Origin: Sphingomonas palmae
Lineage (GTDB): Bacteria > Pseudomonadota > Alphaproteobacteria > Sphingomonadales > Sphingomonadaceae
Reading direction: 5' to 3'
DNA length: 64,000 nt
Assembly: GCF_900109565.1 (NCBI RefSeq)
Contig: NZ_FNZZ01000004.1
Coordinates: forward strand, 62,001 to 126,000
In this document: piece by piece, positions 45,207 through 54,960 of the stretch
Layout of the letters: each line of letters begins with the position of its first letter
How positions within the stretch are numbered: position 1 is the stretch's first letter
Program-made: the position numbers and the translations under genes
The notes under the pieces: model-generated
Told to the model about the DNA's origin: nothing
What the model saw: the letters and a program-made list of their open reading frames with translations, nothing else
Database searches by the model: none

Positions 45207-46621
45207 CCCGTTTTGCCCCCGCTCTGTCGGTGAGCCTGCTTGCCGCCACCGCGCTCGCCGCCTGCACCCCGCCCGACACGCGCCCGATGCTGACGCCCAA
45301 GGCTGCGAGCGACCTCGCGCTCGCTGGCCCGTCGGTGCAACTCGCGCCCGATTTCTGGACGGTGGTGGGCGATCCCCAGCTCGACCGGCTGATCGCCGAC
45401 GCGCTGGCAGGTAATCCGTCGCTCGACGTCGCGCTCGCGCGGACGCGGCAGGCGCAGGCGGTGCTCGCGCGGCAGGGATCGGAGCGCGGACCGAACGTCA
45501 CGTTCGACGGACAGGTGCAGGGATCGCGTCTGTCGGGGCGCTACACCATACCGCCTCCCTTCGCCGGCACCGTGCGCGCAATCGGCACCGCGCAGGCCGG
45601 GCTCGACTGGAACCTCGACCTGTTCGGGCGACAGAAGGCCGCGATCGCGCAGGCGGGCGCATCATTGCAGGCGGCGCAGTACGACATCGCCGCCGCGCGG
45701 CTGATGATCGCAGGCGCGGTGATGCAGAGCTACGCCGAGGTCGCGCGCGCCGAGCGGCAGGCCGCGATTGCTCAGCGCACCATCGCAGCGCGCGAGCAGA
45801 GCGTCCGCCTGATCGACGCGCGCGTGCGCAACCGCCTCGCCAGCCGGCTCGACCAGCAGGCCGCGGGCACGTTGCTGGCGCAGGCGCGGCTCGTGCTGGT
45901 GCAGGCGCAGGCCGCGCGCGTGCTCGCGACCAACGCGCTCGCCGCGCTGGCCGGGCGCGGCAGCGACTATGCCGCGCAGATCGGTGCCACGCATCTGCCG
46001 ACCGATGCCGCGCTGCCGATTCCGGCGCAGATCCCCGCCGACCTGCTGTCGCGCCGCGCCGATGTCGCCGCCGCACGCGCGCGTGTCGAGGCAGCGTCGG
46101 CCGGGCGGCAGGTCGCGCGCCGCGCCTTCTACCCCAACGTCAATTTGACCGCGCTGGTGGGATTGCAGGCGATCGGCTTCGGCAACTTCCTCGACCTGGA
46201 TGCTGGCACCGCGGGTGGCGGCGCGGCGATCCATCTGCCGCTGTTCGACAATGGCCGGCTGCGCGCCGAGCTGGAGGGGGCGACCGCGCTCGTCGATGTC
46301 GCGACCGCGCAGTATAATCAGTCGGTGATCGACGCCGCGCGCCAGGCCGCCGACGCGATCGCGCAGGTCCGTGCCGCCGACCTCGAGCGCACGCGTCAGC
46401 AGCAGGTCGTCTCAGGGTTCGCCGAAACCGGGCGCCTCAACGCCATCCGCGTGCAGAGCGGGCTCGATAGCCGGCTCGACCTCGTCGACAACGACGTGCG
46501 GCTGCTCGACGCGCAGCTCGCCGCCGCCAATCTCTCGATCGACGCGCTGCTCGCGCGCGCGCAACTCGCCATCGCGCTCGGTGGCGGCTTCGACCCTGCT
46601 CAGGACGTGACACCCCGATGA
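45203..46621 (+). CDS. Efflux outer-membrane lipoprotein, NodT/TolC-type
   Basis: 472 residues. Signal peptide with lipobox TALAAC (Cys near residue 20), then two OEP repeats: about residues 50-220 and 240-460, each with long alpha-hairpins (SLDVALARTRQAQAVLARQG, AQYDIAAARLMIAGAVMQ). It forms the outer-membrane channel of a tripartite multidrug pump with the EmrA- and EmrB-like proteins encoded immediately downstream. Overlaps by 4 bases on both sides, so tightly coupled. Confidence 0.93.
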   Translation: MTRFAPALSVSLLAATALAACTPPDTRPMLTPKAASDLALAGPSVQLAPDFWTVVGDPQLDRLIADALAGNPSLDVALARTRQAQAVLARQGSERGPNVTFDGQVQGSRLSGRYTIPPPFAGTVRAIGTAQAGLDWNLDLFGRQKAAIAQAGASLQAAQYDIAAARLMIAGAVMQSYAEVARAERQAAIAQRTIAAREQSVRLIDARVRNRLASRLDQQAAGTLLAQARLVLVQAQAARVLATNALAALAGRGSDYAAQIGATHLPTDAALPIPAQIPADLLSRRADVAAARARVEAASAGRQVARRAFYPNVNLTALVGLQAIGFGNFLDLDAGTAGGGAAIHLPLFDNGRLRAELEGATALVDVATAQYNQSVIDAARQAADAIAQVRAADLERTRQQQVVSGFAETGRLNAIRVQSGLDSRLDLVDNDVRLLDAQLAAANLSIDALLARAQLAIALGGGFDPAQDVTPR

Positions 46622-47766
46622 CCGATACTGCTTTAGAGACCCCTGCGGGCAAGCCGCGCGCGCGGCGTCGCGCCTTCGCGATCCTGGGCGTGATCGTCCT
46701 CGTCGCGCTGATCGTCTGGGCGGTGTTCCATTTCCTGTTGGCAGCGCCCGAGGAGGAAACCGACGACGCCTATGTCGCGGGCGACGTCGTCGCGATCACC
46801 GCGCGCGATCCCGGCACCGTGCTCGCCATCCACGCCGACAATACGCAGAGCGTGAAGGCGGGACAGCCGCTGATCGACCTCGATCCCGTCACCGCCGACG
46901 TGAACGTCGCCGCAGCCGCCGCCGATCTGGCAAAGGCAGTGCGCGCTACCCGCGCCGACATCACCCGCGTCGGGCAATCAGACGCGACGATCGTGCAGGC
47001 GCAGGCCGAGCTCGCCCGCGCGCGCGACGACTATCAGCGTCGCCGCGGTGCTGCCGCGGAAGGCGCCGTCTCGGGCGAGGAACTGTCCCACGCGGCCGAC
47101 GCGGTGAAGGTCGCCAGCGCCAATCTGCGCCTCGCGCAGCAGCAGCGCGCGCAGGCGCAGAGCAGCGTCCAAGGCACCGACGTCAACACCAACCCCGCGG
47201 TGCTCGCCGCGATCGCGGCCTATCGCCGCGCCGCGATCGTGCGCAGCCACATGCACGTGGTCGCTCCCATCGACGGCGTCGTCGCGCAGCGCACGGTGCA
47301 GGTCGGGCAGCAGATCGCCGCGGGCACGCCGCTCATGGCGGTGGTGCCGCTGAAGCGCGTCTGGGTCGACGCCAATTTCCGCGAAACGCAGCTGAAAGAC
47401 CTGCGCATCGGACAGCCCGTGCGCGTCACCGCCGATACCTACGGCAACGAATTGGTCTTCCACGGCAAGGTCGCGGGCGTGGGTGCGGGCAGCGGCAACG
47501 CCTTCGCGCTGCTGCCGCCGCAGAACGCCAGCGGCAACTGGATCAAGATCGTGCAGCGTGTGCCGGTGCGTATCGCACTCGACCCGCGCGAACTCGCCGC
47601 CAACCCCTTGCGCATCGGCCTGTCGGTCAAGACCGTGGTCGACACCGCGAGCAAGTCGGGCGCGCGCCTCGCCGCCGTTGCCGCTGCGCCCTACAAGGGT
47701 GAGGTGACCGGCACCGACCCGCAGGTGGAGGCCAACATCCGCCAGATCATCGCCGCGAACCGGTAA
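46618..47766 (+). CDS. emrA: HlyD/EmrA-family periplasmic adaptor
   Basis: 382 residues. One N-terminal membrane anchor (FAILGVIVLVALIVWAVFHF), a biotinyl-lipoyl-like domain (VVAITARDPGTVLAIHADN), a long alpha-hairpin rich in Gln/Ala/Arg, and a C-terminal lipoyl half (HVVAPIDGVVAQRTVQVGQQI). EETDDAYV is the typical EmrA start of the periplasmic part. It bridges the inner-membrane MFS exporter and the outer-membrane channel. Confidence 0.93.
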   Translation: MTDTALETPAGKPRARRRAFAILGVIVLVALIVWAVFHFLLAAPEEETDDAYVAGDVVAITARDPGTVLAIHADNTQSVKAGQPLIDLDPVTADVNVAAAAADLAKAVRATRADITRVGQSDATIVQAQAELARARDDYQRRRGAAAEGAVSGEELSHAADAVKVASANLRLAQQQRAQAQSSVQGTDVNTNPAVLAAIAAYRRAAIVRSHMHVVAPIDGVVAQRTVQVGQQIAAGTPLMAVVPLKRVWVDANFRETQLKDLRIGQPVRVTADTYGNELVFHGKVAGVGAGSGNAFALLPPQNASGNWIKIVQRVPVRIALDPRELAANPLRIGLSVKTVVDTASKSGARLAAVAAAPYKGEVTGTDPQVEANIRQIIAANR

Positions 47767-47773
47767 CACGACC

Positions 47774-49417
47774 GTGGTCGAACAGAGCGACGCCAGCAAG
47801 CTCGCGCAGGCCGCCCCCGCGCAGGTGCAGGCCAACGCGCCGATCCGCCCCGCGGCGAACCCGGCGAAGGCGGCGGTCGAGGCGGGTGGCGGGCCACCAC
47901 CGATGGTCGGCGGGCAGCTGGCGCTCACCTCGTTCGCGCTCGCGCTCGGCACGTTCATGATGGTGCTCGATTCGACCATCGCCAACGTGTCGCTGCCGAC
48001 GATCGCGGGCAATCTGGGCGTCAGCAGCGACAATTCGACCTGGGTCATCACCGCCTTTGCGGTCTCGAATGGTATCGCGGTGCCACTGACCGGCTGGCTG
48101 ATGCGGCGCTTCGGCGTGGTGCGCGTGTTCTGCACCGCGGTCGCATTGTTCACGCTCGCCTCGTTCCTGTGCGGAATTGCCTGGAACCTGCCGTCGCTGA
48201 TCCTCTTTCGCGTGCTGCAGGGCGCCACCGCCGGCCCGATCATGCCCGGCAGCCAGGCGCTGCTGATCGCGATCTTCCCACCGCAGAAACGCGCCACCGC
48301 GCTCGGCATCTGGTCGATGACGACGCTGGTCGCGCCGGTGATGGGGCCGATCCTCGGCGGCTATATCTCCGACAATTATCACTGGTCGCTGATCTTCCTG
48401 ATCAACGTGCCGTTCGGCATCTTCGTCGCGTTCATGTGCTGGACCAACCTGAAATCGCGCGAAACGCCGACTGCGAAGCTGCCGATCGACGCGGTCGGGC
48501 TCGGGTTGCTCGTCGTCTGGGTCGGCGCGCTCCAGGTAATGCTCGACCTCGGCAAGAACGCCGACTGGTTCAACGATCCCGCGATCGTCTTGCTGACGAT
48601 CGTCGCCGCGATCGGCTTCGTCGCCTGGATCATCTGGGAGCTGACCGACGCCAATCCGACGGTCGACCTGTCGCTATTCGCCCGGCGCAATTTCCTGATC
48701 GGCAATCTCGCCTTCTCGCTGGGCTACGCGGTGTTCTTCGCCAACATCCTGATCCTGCCGCTGTGGCTCCAGACCCAGCTGGGCTACACCGCCACTTGGG
48801 CCGGATTGGTCGCGGCACCCAGCGGCGTCGTCGCGGTGTTGCTGACCCCGCTCGTCGCGCGCCTGTCGGGCAAGTTCGACGCGCGCCTGCTCGCCAGCGT
48901 CGCGTTCATCGGCTTCGCGATCAGCTACTGGATGCGCTCGGGCTATACCAATACCGCGTCGTTCTACGACTTCATGCTGCCGCTGCTGGTGCAGGGCGTG
49001 TCGATGAGCACCTTCTTCCTGTCGATGCTGACCATCGCGATCGACCGCATCCCGGCGGAGCGGCTGCCCTCGGCGACGGGCATCTCCAACTTCGCGCGCA
49101 TCGTCGCGGGCTCGTTCGCCGCCTCGATCATCACCACCGCCTGGGACCGGCGCGAGGCGCTGCACCAGTCGCGCCTCGCCGAGGCGATCGGCAACGGCGT
49201 GCCCTACCGTATGGCGGTCGAGCAGCTGGCGCGCGTGGGGCTGTCGCCCGAGCAGGCGGCGGGCGCGATCACGCGGCAGATGGTGGGGCAGGCGTATCTG
49301 CTCGCCTCGACCGACCTGTTCCGCATCAGCTCGTATCTGTGCGCCGGCCTGCTCGTCATCGTCTGGTTCTGCCGCCGCCCGACCCCGCCCGAGGGTCACG
49401 TCGTCGCCGCCGACTGA
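47774..49417 (+). CDS. emrB: DHA2-family MFS multidrug exporter, EmrB-like
   Basis: 547 residues from the GTG at 47774. A 45-residue Pro/Ala-rich N-terminus precedes 14 predicted membrane segments. DHA2 motif: FMMVLDSTIANVSLPTIAGN (motif D1, LDxTxxNVALP), then WLMRRFGVVRVF (motif A), and PVMGPILGGYIS (motif C, GxxxGPxxGG), an antiporter signature. Inner-membrane pump of the tripartite system. The extended N-terminus is a slight oddity; an internal start is possible. Confidence 0.93.
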   Translation: MVEQSDASKLAQAAPAQVQANAPIRPAANPAKAAVEAGGGPPPMVGGQLALTSFALALGTFMMVLDSTIANVSLPTIAGNLGVSSDNSTWVITAFAVSNGIAVPLTGWLMRRFGVVRVFCTAVALFTLASFLCGIAWNLPSLILFRVLQGATAGPIMPGSQALLIAIFPPQKRATALGIWSMTTLVAPVMGPILGGYISDNYHWSLIFLINVPFGIFVAFMCWTNLKSRETPTAKLPIDAVGLGLLVVWVGALQVMLDLGKNADWFNDPAIVLLTIVAAIGFVAWIIWELTDANPTVDLSLFARRNFLIGNLAFSLGYAVFFANILILPLWLQTQLGYTATWAGLVAAPSGVVAVLLTPLVARLSGKFDARLLASVAFIGFAISYWMRSGYTNTASFYDFMLPLLVQGVSMSTFFLSMLTIAIDRIPAERLPSATGISNFARIVAGSFAASIITTAWDRREALHQSRLAEAIGNGVPYRMAVEQLARVGLSPEQAAGAITRQMVGQAYLLASTDLFRISSYLCAGLLVIVWFCRRPTPPEGHVVAAD

Positions 49418-49463
49418 CGCGCGTTGCTAGGACTTGGCCCGCGGACCCGCTAAACGCACCCGC

Positions 49464-50669
49464 ATGACCGATTTCGCCGCGACGCGCGCGCTGTTCCACC
49501 TGCCCGAGGGCGTGATCTACCTCGACGGCAACTCGCTCGGCCCGCTGCCGCTCGCCGCGCAGACGCGCGTCGGGCAGGTGCTGCGCGAGCAATGGGGCGA
49601 CCAGCTGATCCGCGCCTGGAACGACAGCGACTGGATGGCGCTGCCCGCGCGCGTCGGCGACCGGATCGCGCGGCTGGTCGGCGCGCCGCCCGCCAGCGTC
49701 GTCACCGGCGACACGCTGTCGATCAAGGTGTTTCAGGCGCTCGCCGCCGCACTCGCGCTCGCCCCGCCCGACCGCCGCGTGGTCCTGAGCGACAGCGGCA
49801 ATTTCCCCAGTGACCTCTACATCGCCGACGGGCTGCTCACCGCACTCGGCGGACGCGAGCTGAAGGTCGTCGCACCCGAAGAAGTCGCCGACGCGATCAA
49901 CGAGAGCGTCGCGGTCACGATGCTGACCGAGGTCGACTACCGCACCGGTCGCCTCCACGACATGGCCGCACTAACCGCGCGCGCGCACGCCGCAGGCGCG
50001 ATCACCGTCTGGGACCTCGCGCATTCCGCCGGCGCAATCCCCGTCCATCTCGAACAGGCCGACGCCGACTTCGCGGTCGGGTGCACCTACAAGTATCTGA
50101 ACGGCGGTCCGGGCAGCCCCGCCTTCATCTACGTCGCCCCGCGTCACGCCGGTGTCGCGCAGCCGATCCTGTCGGGCTGGCTCGGCCACGCCGAACCGTT
50201 CGCGTTCGAGCGCGGCTATCGCCCTGCCCCCGGCATCGAGCGGATGCGCGTCGGCACCCCGCCGATCGTCGCATTGTCGATCCTCGACGCTGCATTGGAC
50301 GCGTGGGACGGCGTCGACATGGGCGAACTGCGCGCCGCCTCGATTCGATTAACAGAGACCTTCATCCGCGAGGTCGAGCGACGCTGCCCCACAGACGATT
50401 GCGGCCTCGCGCTCGCCTCGCCACGCGATCCGCACGCGCGCGGCAGTCAGGTGTCGTTCCGCCACGATCACGCTTACCCGGTCATGCAGGCGCTGATCGC
50501 GCGCGGCGTGATCGGCGACGTGCGCGCGCCCGACATCCTGCGCTTCGGTTTCACGCCCCTGTACCTGTCCGAGGCCGAGGTGGTGCAGTCGGCCACGATC
50601 CTCGCCGACGTGATCGACACCCGCGCCTACGAGGCACCCGAATATCAGCACCGCGCGGCCGTCACGTGA
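49464..50669 (+). CDS. kynU: Kynureninase
   Basis: 401 residues. PLP-dependent cleavage of L-kynurenine to anthranilate and alanine. Motifs: [11 protein letters not shown] at the N-terminus, [14 protein letters not shown] with the Asp that binds the PLP pyridine N, and [15 protein letters not shown] with the Schiff-base Lys. Complete length. ATG at 49464. Its stop overlaps the kynA start as GTGA. No kynB-like arylformamidase is adjacent, so that step must be encoded elsewhere. Confidence 0.95.
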   Translation: MTDFAATRALFHLPEGVIYLDGNSLGPLPLAAQTRVGQVLREQWGDQLIRAWNDSDWMALPARVGDRIARLVGAPPASVVTGDTLSIKVFQALAAALALAPPDRRVVLSDSGNFPSDLYIADGLLTALGGRELKVVAPEEVADAINESVAVTMLTEVDYRTGRLHDMAALTARAHAAGAITVWDLAHSAGAIPVHLEQADADFAVGCTYKYLNGGPGSPAFIYVAPRHAGVAQPILSGWLGHAEPFAFERGYRPAPGIERMRVGTPPIVALSILDAALDAWDGVDMGELRAASIRLTETFIREVERRCPTDDCGLALASPRDPHARGSQVSFRHDHAYPVMQALIARGVIGDVRAPDILRFGFTPLYLSEAEVVQSATILADVIDTRAYEAPEYQHRAAVT

Positions 50670-51502
50670 GCGACGACGCACCGCACGCCGCCCCAGCTCA
50701 TCAGGGCGCCGAGCTGAACTTCGCCGGCAAGATGGCCTATGCCGATTATCTCGCACTCGACCGCGTGCTGACCGCTCAGCACCCGCGCTCAGCGGCGCAC
50801 GACGAACTGCTGTTCATCATCCAGCATCAGACCAGCGAGCTCTGGATGAAGCTGGCGGTGCACGAACTCACCAGCGCGCGCGACGCGATCCTCGCTGACC
50901 GACTGCCCGACGCGTTCAAGATGCTCGCACGCGTCAGCCGCATCCTCGAACAATTGAACGGCGCGTGGGACGTGCTGCGCACCATGACGCCGAGCGAATA
51001 TACCACCTTCCGCGACGCGCTGGGCCAATCGTCGGGGTTCCAGTCGTGGCAGTACCGCGCGATCGAGTTCCTGTGCGGCAATCGCCATCACGCGATGCTG
51101 GACCCGCATCGTCACCGCGCCGACACGCTCGCCACGCTGGAGCAGATCCTGGCGAGCCCCAGCATCTACGACGCCGCACTGCTGCTGCTCCACGCGCGCG
51201 GGCTGCTCGCCGATCCGACGCGCGACTGGCATGACGAGCGCAAACCCGTTTCGGCGGTGACCGATGCGTGGGCGACGATCTACCGCGATCCCACCCGCTA
51301 CTGGCCGCTCTACGAACTGGCGGAGAAATTGGTCGACCTGGAGGATTACTTCCGCCGCTGGCGCTTCAACCACGTCACCACCGTCGAGCGTGTCATCGGG
51401 CTGAAGCGCGGTACCGGCGGCACCGGCGGGGTCAGCTACCTGCGCCGGATGCTGGAGGTCGAGCTGTTTCCGGAGCTCTGGCAGGTCCGCACCCATCTGT
51501 AG
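50666..51502 (+). CDS. kynA: Tryptophan 2,3-dioxygenase
   Basis: 278 residues from the GTG at 50666. Haem dioxygenase that opens the indole ring of L-tryptophan to N-formylkynurenine. The substrate-site helix [27 protein letters not shown], and the proximal-haem region [16 protein letters not shown] followed by [13 protein letters not shown] are all intact. The family's usual length. Coupled to kynU. It is the entry step of kynurenine catabolism. Confidence 0.95.
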   Translation: MSDDAPHAAPAHQGAELNFAGKMAYADYLALDRVLTAQHPRSAAHDELLFIIQHQTSELWMKLAVHELTSARDAILADRLPDAFKMLARVSRILEQLNGAWDVLRTMTPSEYTTFRDALGQSSGFQSWQYRAIEFLCGNRHHAMLDPHRHRADTLATLEQILASPSIYDAALLLLHARGLLADPTRDWHDERKPVSAVTDAWATIYRDPTRYWPLYELAEKLVDLEDYFRRWRFNHVTTVERVIGLKRGTGGTGGVSYLRRMLEVELFPELWQVRTHL

Positions 51503-51619
51503 CACGCCCGATTAAGTCGCTTGATCAACATGAGCCGACAGGCGCAGCTTCCCCTGACGGAGTTCGTCGTTGGGCGGTTCCACGCCCGCGGCAGCGCTCC
51601 GAACGAGGAGAGATGTCTT

Positions 51620-52285
51620 ATGGCCTATTCCGATCAGGCAGCGGGCAGCAGGCGTATCGCCACGATCGCCGGTGTCGCGGTGATCCACGGATTGCTCGGC
51701 TTCGCTTTCGTCACCGGCATGGCGACCAGTTTCGTGCGTGATGTGTCGCGCACGCTGACGACCACCAACGTGCCCCTCGACGAGCCGCCACCGCCCGACG
51801 CACCGCCGCCGCCCAAGCAGACGGCGACCGCACCGTCGAGCGCGTCCACGATCACCGCGGTCGAACCGCGCGTGCCGACACCCGCCGCGAGCGACACCGT
51901 CTTCGTCGATCTTGCCCCGACGCCCGCGCCACCGCTGCCACCAGCGCGCGTCGATGTCGCGCCGCCACCGGCCCCGCCCGCGATCAGCAAGGCTAGCGGC
52001 GTTCGCGTGATCGGCAATCGCGGCGCCTGGATCACGACCGACGACTACCCCGCCGCCGCGCTGCGCGCCGAAGAGCAGGGCGTGACCGGCATCACCGTGC
52101 AGATCGGCGCGGACGGTCGCGTGACGGGGTGTTCGGTGACCGCGCCGAGCGGATCGAGCGCGCTCGATGCCGCGGCCTGCCGGCTCTACCAGCGTCGCGC
52201 CCGCTTCAAACCCGCTCGTAACGATGCCGGCACGGCGGTCGCCACCAGCTACAGCGACCGGGTGCGCTGGCAACTGCCGCGATGA
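51620..52285 (+). CDS. tonB: Energy transducer TonB
   Basis: 221 residues. N-terminal membrane anchor (ATIAGVAVIHGLLGFAFVTG), Pro/Ala-rich spacer (DEPPPPDAPPPPKQTATAPS), and a C-terminal TonB domain starting near residue 140 (YPAAALRAEEQGVTGITVQIGADG). It couples the proton-motive force (with ExbBD) to outer-membrane receptors. GAGGAG lies 9 bases before the ATG at 51620. ExbB/ExbD are not adjacent. The spacer lacks the long EPKPKP repeats of E. coli TonB. Confidence 0.9.
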   Translation: MAYSDQAAGSRRIATIAGVAVIHGLLGFAFVTGMATSFVRDVSRTLTTTNVPLDEPPPPDAPPPPKQTATAPSSASTITAVEPRVPTPAASDTVFVDLAPTPAPPLPPARVDVAPPPAPPAISKASGVRVIGNRGAWITTDDYPAAALRAEEQGVTGITVQIGADGRVTGCSVTAPSGSSALDAAACRLYQRRARFKPARNDAGTAVATSYSDRVRWQLPR

Positions 52286-52292
52286 TCGACCG

Positions 52293-52324
52293 GCCGCTTC
52301 CGCTACGTGCTCGGCGGAAGCGGC
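52293..52324. terminator. Bidirectional hairpin between convergent tonB and ldt
   Basis: GCCGCTTCCGC and GCGGAAGCGGC form a perfect 11-bp stem with a 10-base loop, filling the gap between the two stop codons. No T-tract follows, but the position is that of a shared terminator. Confidence 0.65.
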
Positions 52325-52948
52325 TCAGTCGACGCGCATTGCCTGCGCGATCCCCTCGCGCTCGTTGGCGCGCGCCGTCTCGCTCACCTCGTGGTCGCGC
52401 ACCGGTGCCGCGCTGGCGTAGCTCGGCGCATCCACGCCGCTGATATAGGCCTCGTCGGTCACCTCGACGGTCGCACCCAGGCTGGTGATGTCGAACAGCT
52501 TCTTCGCGAACGCGGTCGGCAGGCGAATACAGCCGTGCGAGGCGGGGAAGCCCGGATTGGCCCCCGCGTGGAGCGCAACGCCGTCCCACGTCAGTCGCTG
52601 CATGTACGGCATCGGCGCGCTGTCGTAGAGGTTGGAGAAGTGCTTCGCGTTCTTCTGCAGGATGGTGAAACTGCCGGTCGGCGTGTCGTTGCCCGCCTTG
52701 CCGGTCGACACGCTCGACGCCGCGATCAGCGTTTCGCCGCGGAAGACGTAAGCGCGCTGGTCGGGGATCGAGATCAGCACGCTGACCGGTCCCTGCGCCT
52801 CGTTATCGGTCCACAGATAGCGGTTGGGCGACAGCGTCGCCGCCGCCTCGGTCAGCGCCAGACTGTCCATCGTCCGCGCCGTGGCGAAGGAAGGAAAACA
52901 GGCGCCGGCAATCACCGGCGCGACCATCAGCATGGCGCGTCGCAGCAT
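52325..52948 (-). CDS. L,D-transpeptidase (YkuD domain)
   Basis: 207 residues from the ATG at 52948 (GAGG 6 bases upstream). Signal peptide through FPSFATA, then a YkuD domain with HAGANPGFPASHGCIRLP: His127, His138 and catalytic Cys140, the complete SHGCxR signature. It forms 3-3 peptidoglycan cross-links or anchors a protein in the periplasm. RTMDSLALTEAAATLSPNRY before the domain may be a short anchor. Convergent with tonB and divergent from another transpeptidase-fold gene at 53129. Confidence 0.9.
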   Translation of the reverse strand: MLRRAMLMVAPVIAGACFPSFATARTMDSLALTEAAATLSPNRYLWTDNEAQGPVSVLISIPDQRAYVFRGETLIAASSVSTGKAGNDTPTGSFTILQKNAKHFSNLYDSAPMPYMQRLTWDGVALHAGANPGFPASHGCIRLPTAFAKKLFDITSLGATVEVTDEAYISGVDAPSYASAAPVRDHEVSETARANEREGIAQAMRVD

Positions 52949-53128
52949 CGTCATCCTCGTGTCGTTTGGGCCACCTCGGCCGGCTCGCACGGTTGATAAC
53001 TCCTTTACGCGAATTTGGTGCCACGCCGACGAGTCGTGTGGAATCCGCGCCAGAATGTCGCAATCGGCGCCTAAGATACGGAAAAGACAGCGGATCGTTA
53101 AGGCGAATCGTGGTAACACGGCCTCGCA

Positions 53129-53872
53129 ATGGGTGAGGGATTATTCAATCAGATGGAGCTGACGCGCGACACCGTGGCATCTCGGCGTGCCTTGTTGAAG
53201 ACGGGCGGACTGTTCGCGGGGGCGATGATGATCCCTTCGGCCGTGGCTGCCGGTATGCGTCGCGCTCCCCAGTCGTTGCTCCCCGCCGGCGTGTACGAGG
53301 GGCATAGCGCGGGCGGCTTCACCGCCGACTCCTTCCCCGCCGACAGCGCCAACAGCCTCGGCAGCGTTCGTCCCGCGCTGATGCGCCGCGCGATGGCCGC
53401 GCTCCAGCAGCACGGCAGCAGCGTCGCGCGACACGACCGCATCGCGATCGCGGACTTCGCCGCCTCATCGGGCCGCCCGCGCTTCCACCTCGTCAACCTC
53501 GAAGACGGCCGCACCACCTCCAAGCTCGTCGCGCATGGCTCCGGTTCGGACCCGGCGCATACCGGTTACCTGCAGCGCTTCTCGAACGCCAACGGCTCCA
53601 ACGCGTCGTGCGAGGGCGCTTTCCTGACCAGCGACTATTATGTCGGCAAGCACGGCAAGTCGCAGCGGCTGATCGGTCTCGATCATACCAACAACAACGC
53701 GCTCGACCGCGCGATCGTCGTGCACGCGGCATGGTACGCCAATCGCGAGATGGTGGCGGAACGCGGCATGCTCGGGCGCAGCCAGGGTTGTTTCGCGGTC
53801 GGCGAGAACGAGCTCGCCGAGGTGTTCGAGCGGCTCGGCCCGGGCCGGATGATCTACGCTGCCAAGGTGTGA
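53129..53872 (+). CDS. Murein L,D-transpeptidase catalytic-domain family protein (YkuD_2)
   Basis: 247 residues (or 239 from the ATG at 53153). The N-terminus TVASRRALLKTGG resembles a Tat signal (SRRxxLK), unlike the Sec signal of its neighbour. The catalytic segment is GRSQGCFAVG with an upstream HAAWYANR, so Cys follows SQG rather than SHG, typical of the YkuD_2 subfamily. PRFHLVNLEDGRTTSKLVAHG matches the beta core. Periplasmic. The substrate may be peptidoglycan stem peptides. Confidence 0.85.
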   Translation: MGEGLFNQMELTRDTVASRRALLKTGGLFAGAMMIPSAVAAGMRRAPQSLLPAGVYEGHSAGGFTADSFPADSANSLGSVRPALMRRAMAALQQHGSSVARHDRIAIADFAASSGRPRFHLVNLEDGRTTSKLVAHGSGSDPAHTGYLQRFSNANGSNASCEGAFLTSDYYVGKHGKSQRLIGLDHTNNNALDRAIVVHAAWYANREMVAERGMLGRSQGCFAVGENELAEVFERLGPGRMIYAAKV

Positions 53873-53879
53873 TTCCGCT

Positions 53880-53903
53880 CGCCTGAGCATCCGGGCTCGG
53901 GCG
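53880..53903. terminator. Hairpin between convergent genes
   Basis: CGCCTGAGC pairs with GCTCGGGCG (9 bp, one G-U) around ATCCGG, followed on the plus strand by TAAACTTTCT. Placed between two convergent stops; probable intrinsic terminator for the transpeptidase gene. Confidence 0.6.
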
Positions 53904-53916
53904 TAAACTTTCTCAT

Positions 53917-54960
53917 CTACCCGGTGGCGAGCCACGGGCGAACCTGCCCGATCATGCGACTCCATGCCAGCCGATCGACGCGCGCGACTGTCGCGACCGG
54001 ACCCGCCGCTATCGCGTCGCGCAAACCGATCGTACCCCGCCGCAGGCCGGCGCGAACCACCTGCGCCCACACCCGCCGCGTCTCGCGCGCGATCAGCCGC
54101 CGGTCACGCGCATCCGCGGCCGCGGTCGCGAGATAGCGCAGCCGCGCATGGTCGAGCAGCGCCGCCAGTCGCCCCAGCGTCTCGCCGTCCGGCACCGGCT
54201 CGCCGTGCATCAGGTGCCGCACGAACAATCGTGCCGCCGCGGGCGCCATGCCGCCGAACGTGTCGTTCAGGCTCTCGCCCAGCACGCGCTCGGCGCTCGC
54301 CAGCATGATGTCCTCGTACCGCTGCGAACACCCGCCGGCGTGACTGCGATAGGTGACCAGCGCCTCGTCGATCCGCGCCACCTGGCCCAGTGCGGCGACG
54401 CGGTGGTAGAGGTCGAAATCCTCGGCATAAAGCATGTCGGGGCGCGTGAACGGATCGAGCGCGCGCGCGACTTCGCCGCGGACCATCACCGACGACCAGA
54501 CGAGCGGGTTCGAAAAACGCAGCAGCCAGCCGACCGACGCGGGCGTCGTGACCGGCGACTGACGCGAGGGTGCGATGCCGCTGTCGCTCAGCACCTGGGT
54601 GGCCGTGCCGGCTAGCGCGACGTGGCGGTGCGCGTCCATGAACGCGACCTGCCGTGCGAAACGTTCCGGGTGACACAGATCGTCCTGGTCGAGCGCTGCG
54701 ATATAGCGTCCGCGCGCGTGCGCAAGCGCGTGGTTGCGCGCGCGCACCGGACCGCCGTTCTGCGCCAGCGCGATCAGCCGCACGCGCGGGTCGGGCCAGC
54801 GGGCCACCACGTCGCGCGTGTCGTCGCTTGAGCAATCGTCAACGACGATCACCTCGTAATCGCCCATCGTCTGCCGCGCGACGCTGGCCAGCGTTTCCTC
54901 GATCAGCCGCGCACCATTGTACGCCGCCATGATGACACTGACGTTCGGCGCCGCGCTCAT
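53917..54960 (-). CDS. Glycosyltransferase family 2
   Basis: 347 residues, ATG at 54960 overlapping the fusion gene's stop as ATGA. GT-A fold: VSVIMAAYNGARLIEETLAS, VIVVDDCSSDDT (donor Asp), and ALDQDDLCHPERFA (DxD-type metal site as DQDD). YAEDFDLYHRV is the acceptor-base ED motif. Inverting sugar transfer on the cytoplasmic face. The sugar could be the product of the fused aminotransferase. No membrane segments. Confidence 0.9.
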   Translation of the reverse strand: MSAAPNVSVIMAAYNGARLIEETLASVARQTMGDYEVIVVDDCSSDDTRDVVARWPDPRVRLIALAQNGGPVRARNHALAHARGRYIAALDQDDLCHPERFARQVAFMDAHRHVALAGTATQVLSDSGIAPSRQSPVTTPASVGWLLRFSNPLVWSSVMVRGEVARALDPFTRPDMLYAEDFDLYHRVAALGQVARIDEALVTYRSHAGGCSQRYEDIMLASAERVLGESLNDTFGGMAPAAARLFVRHLMHGEPVPDGETLGRLAALLDHARLRYLATAAADARDRRLIARETRRVWAQVVRAGLRRGTIGLRDAIAAGPVATVARVDRLAWSRMIGQVRPWLATG

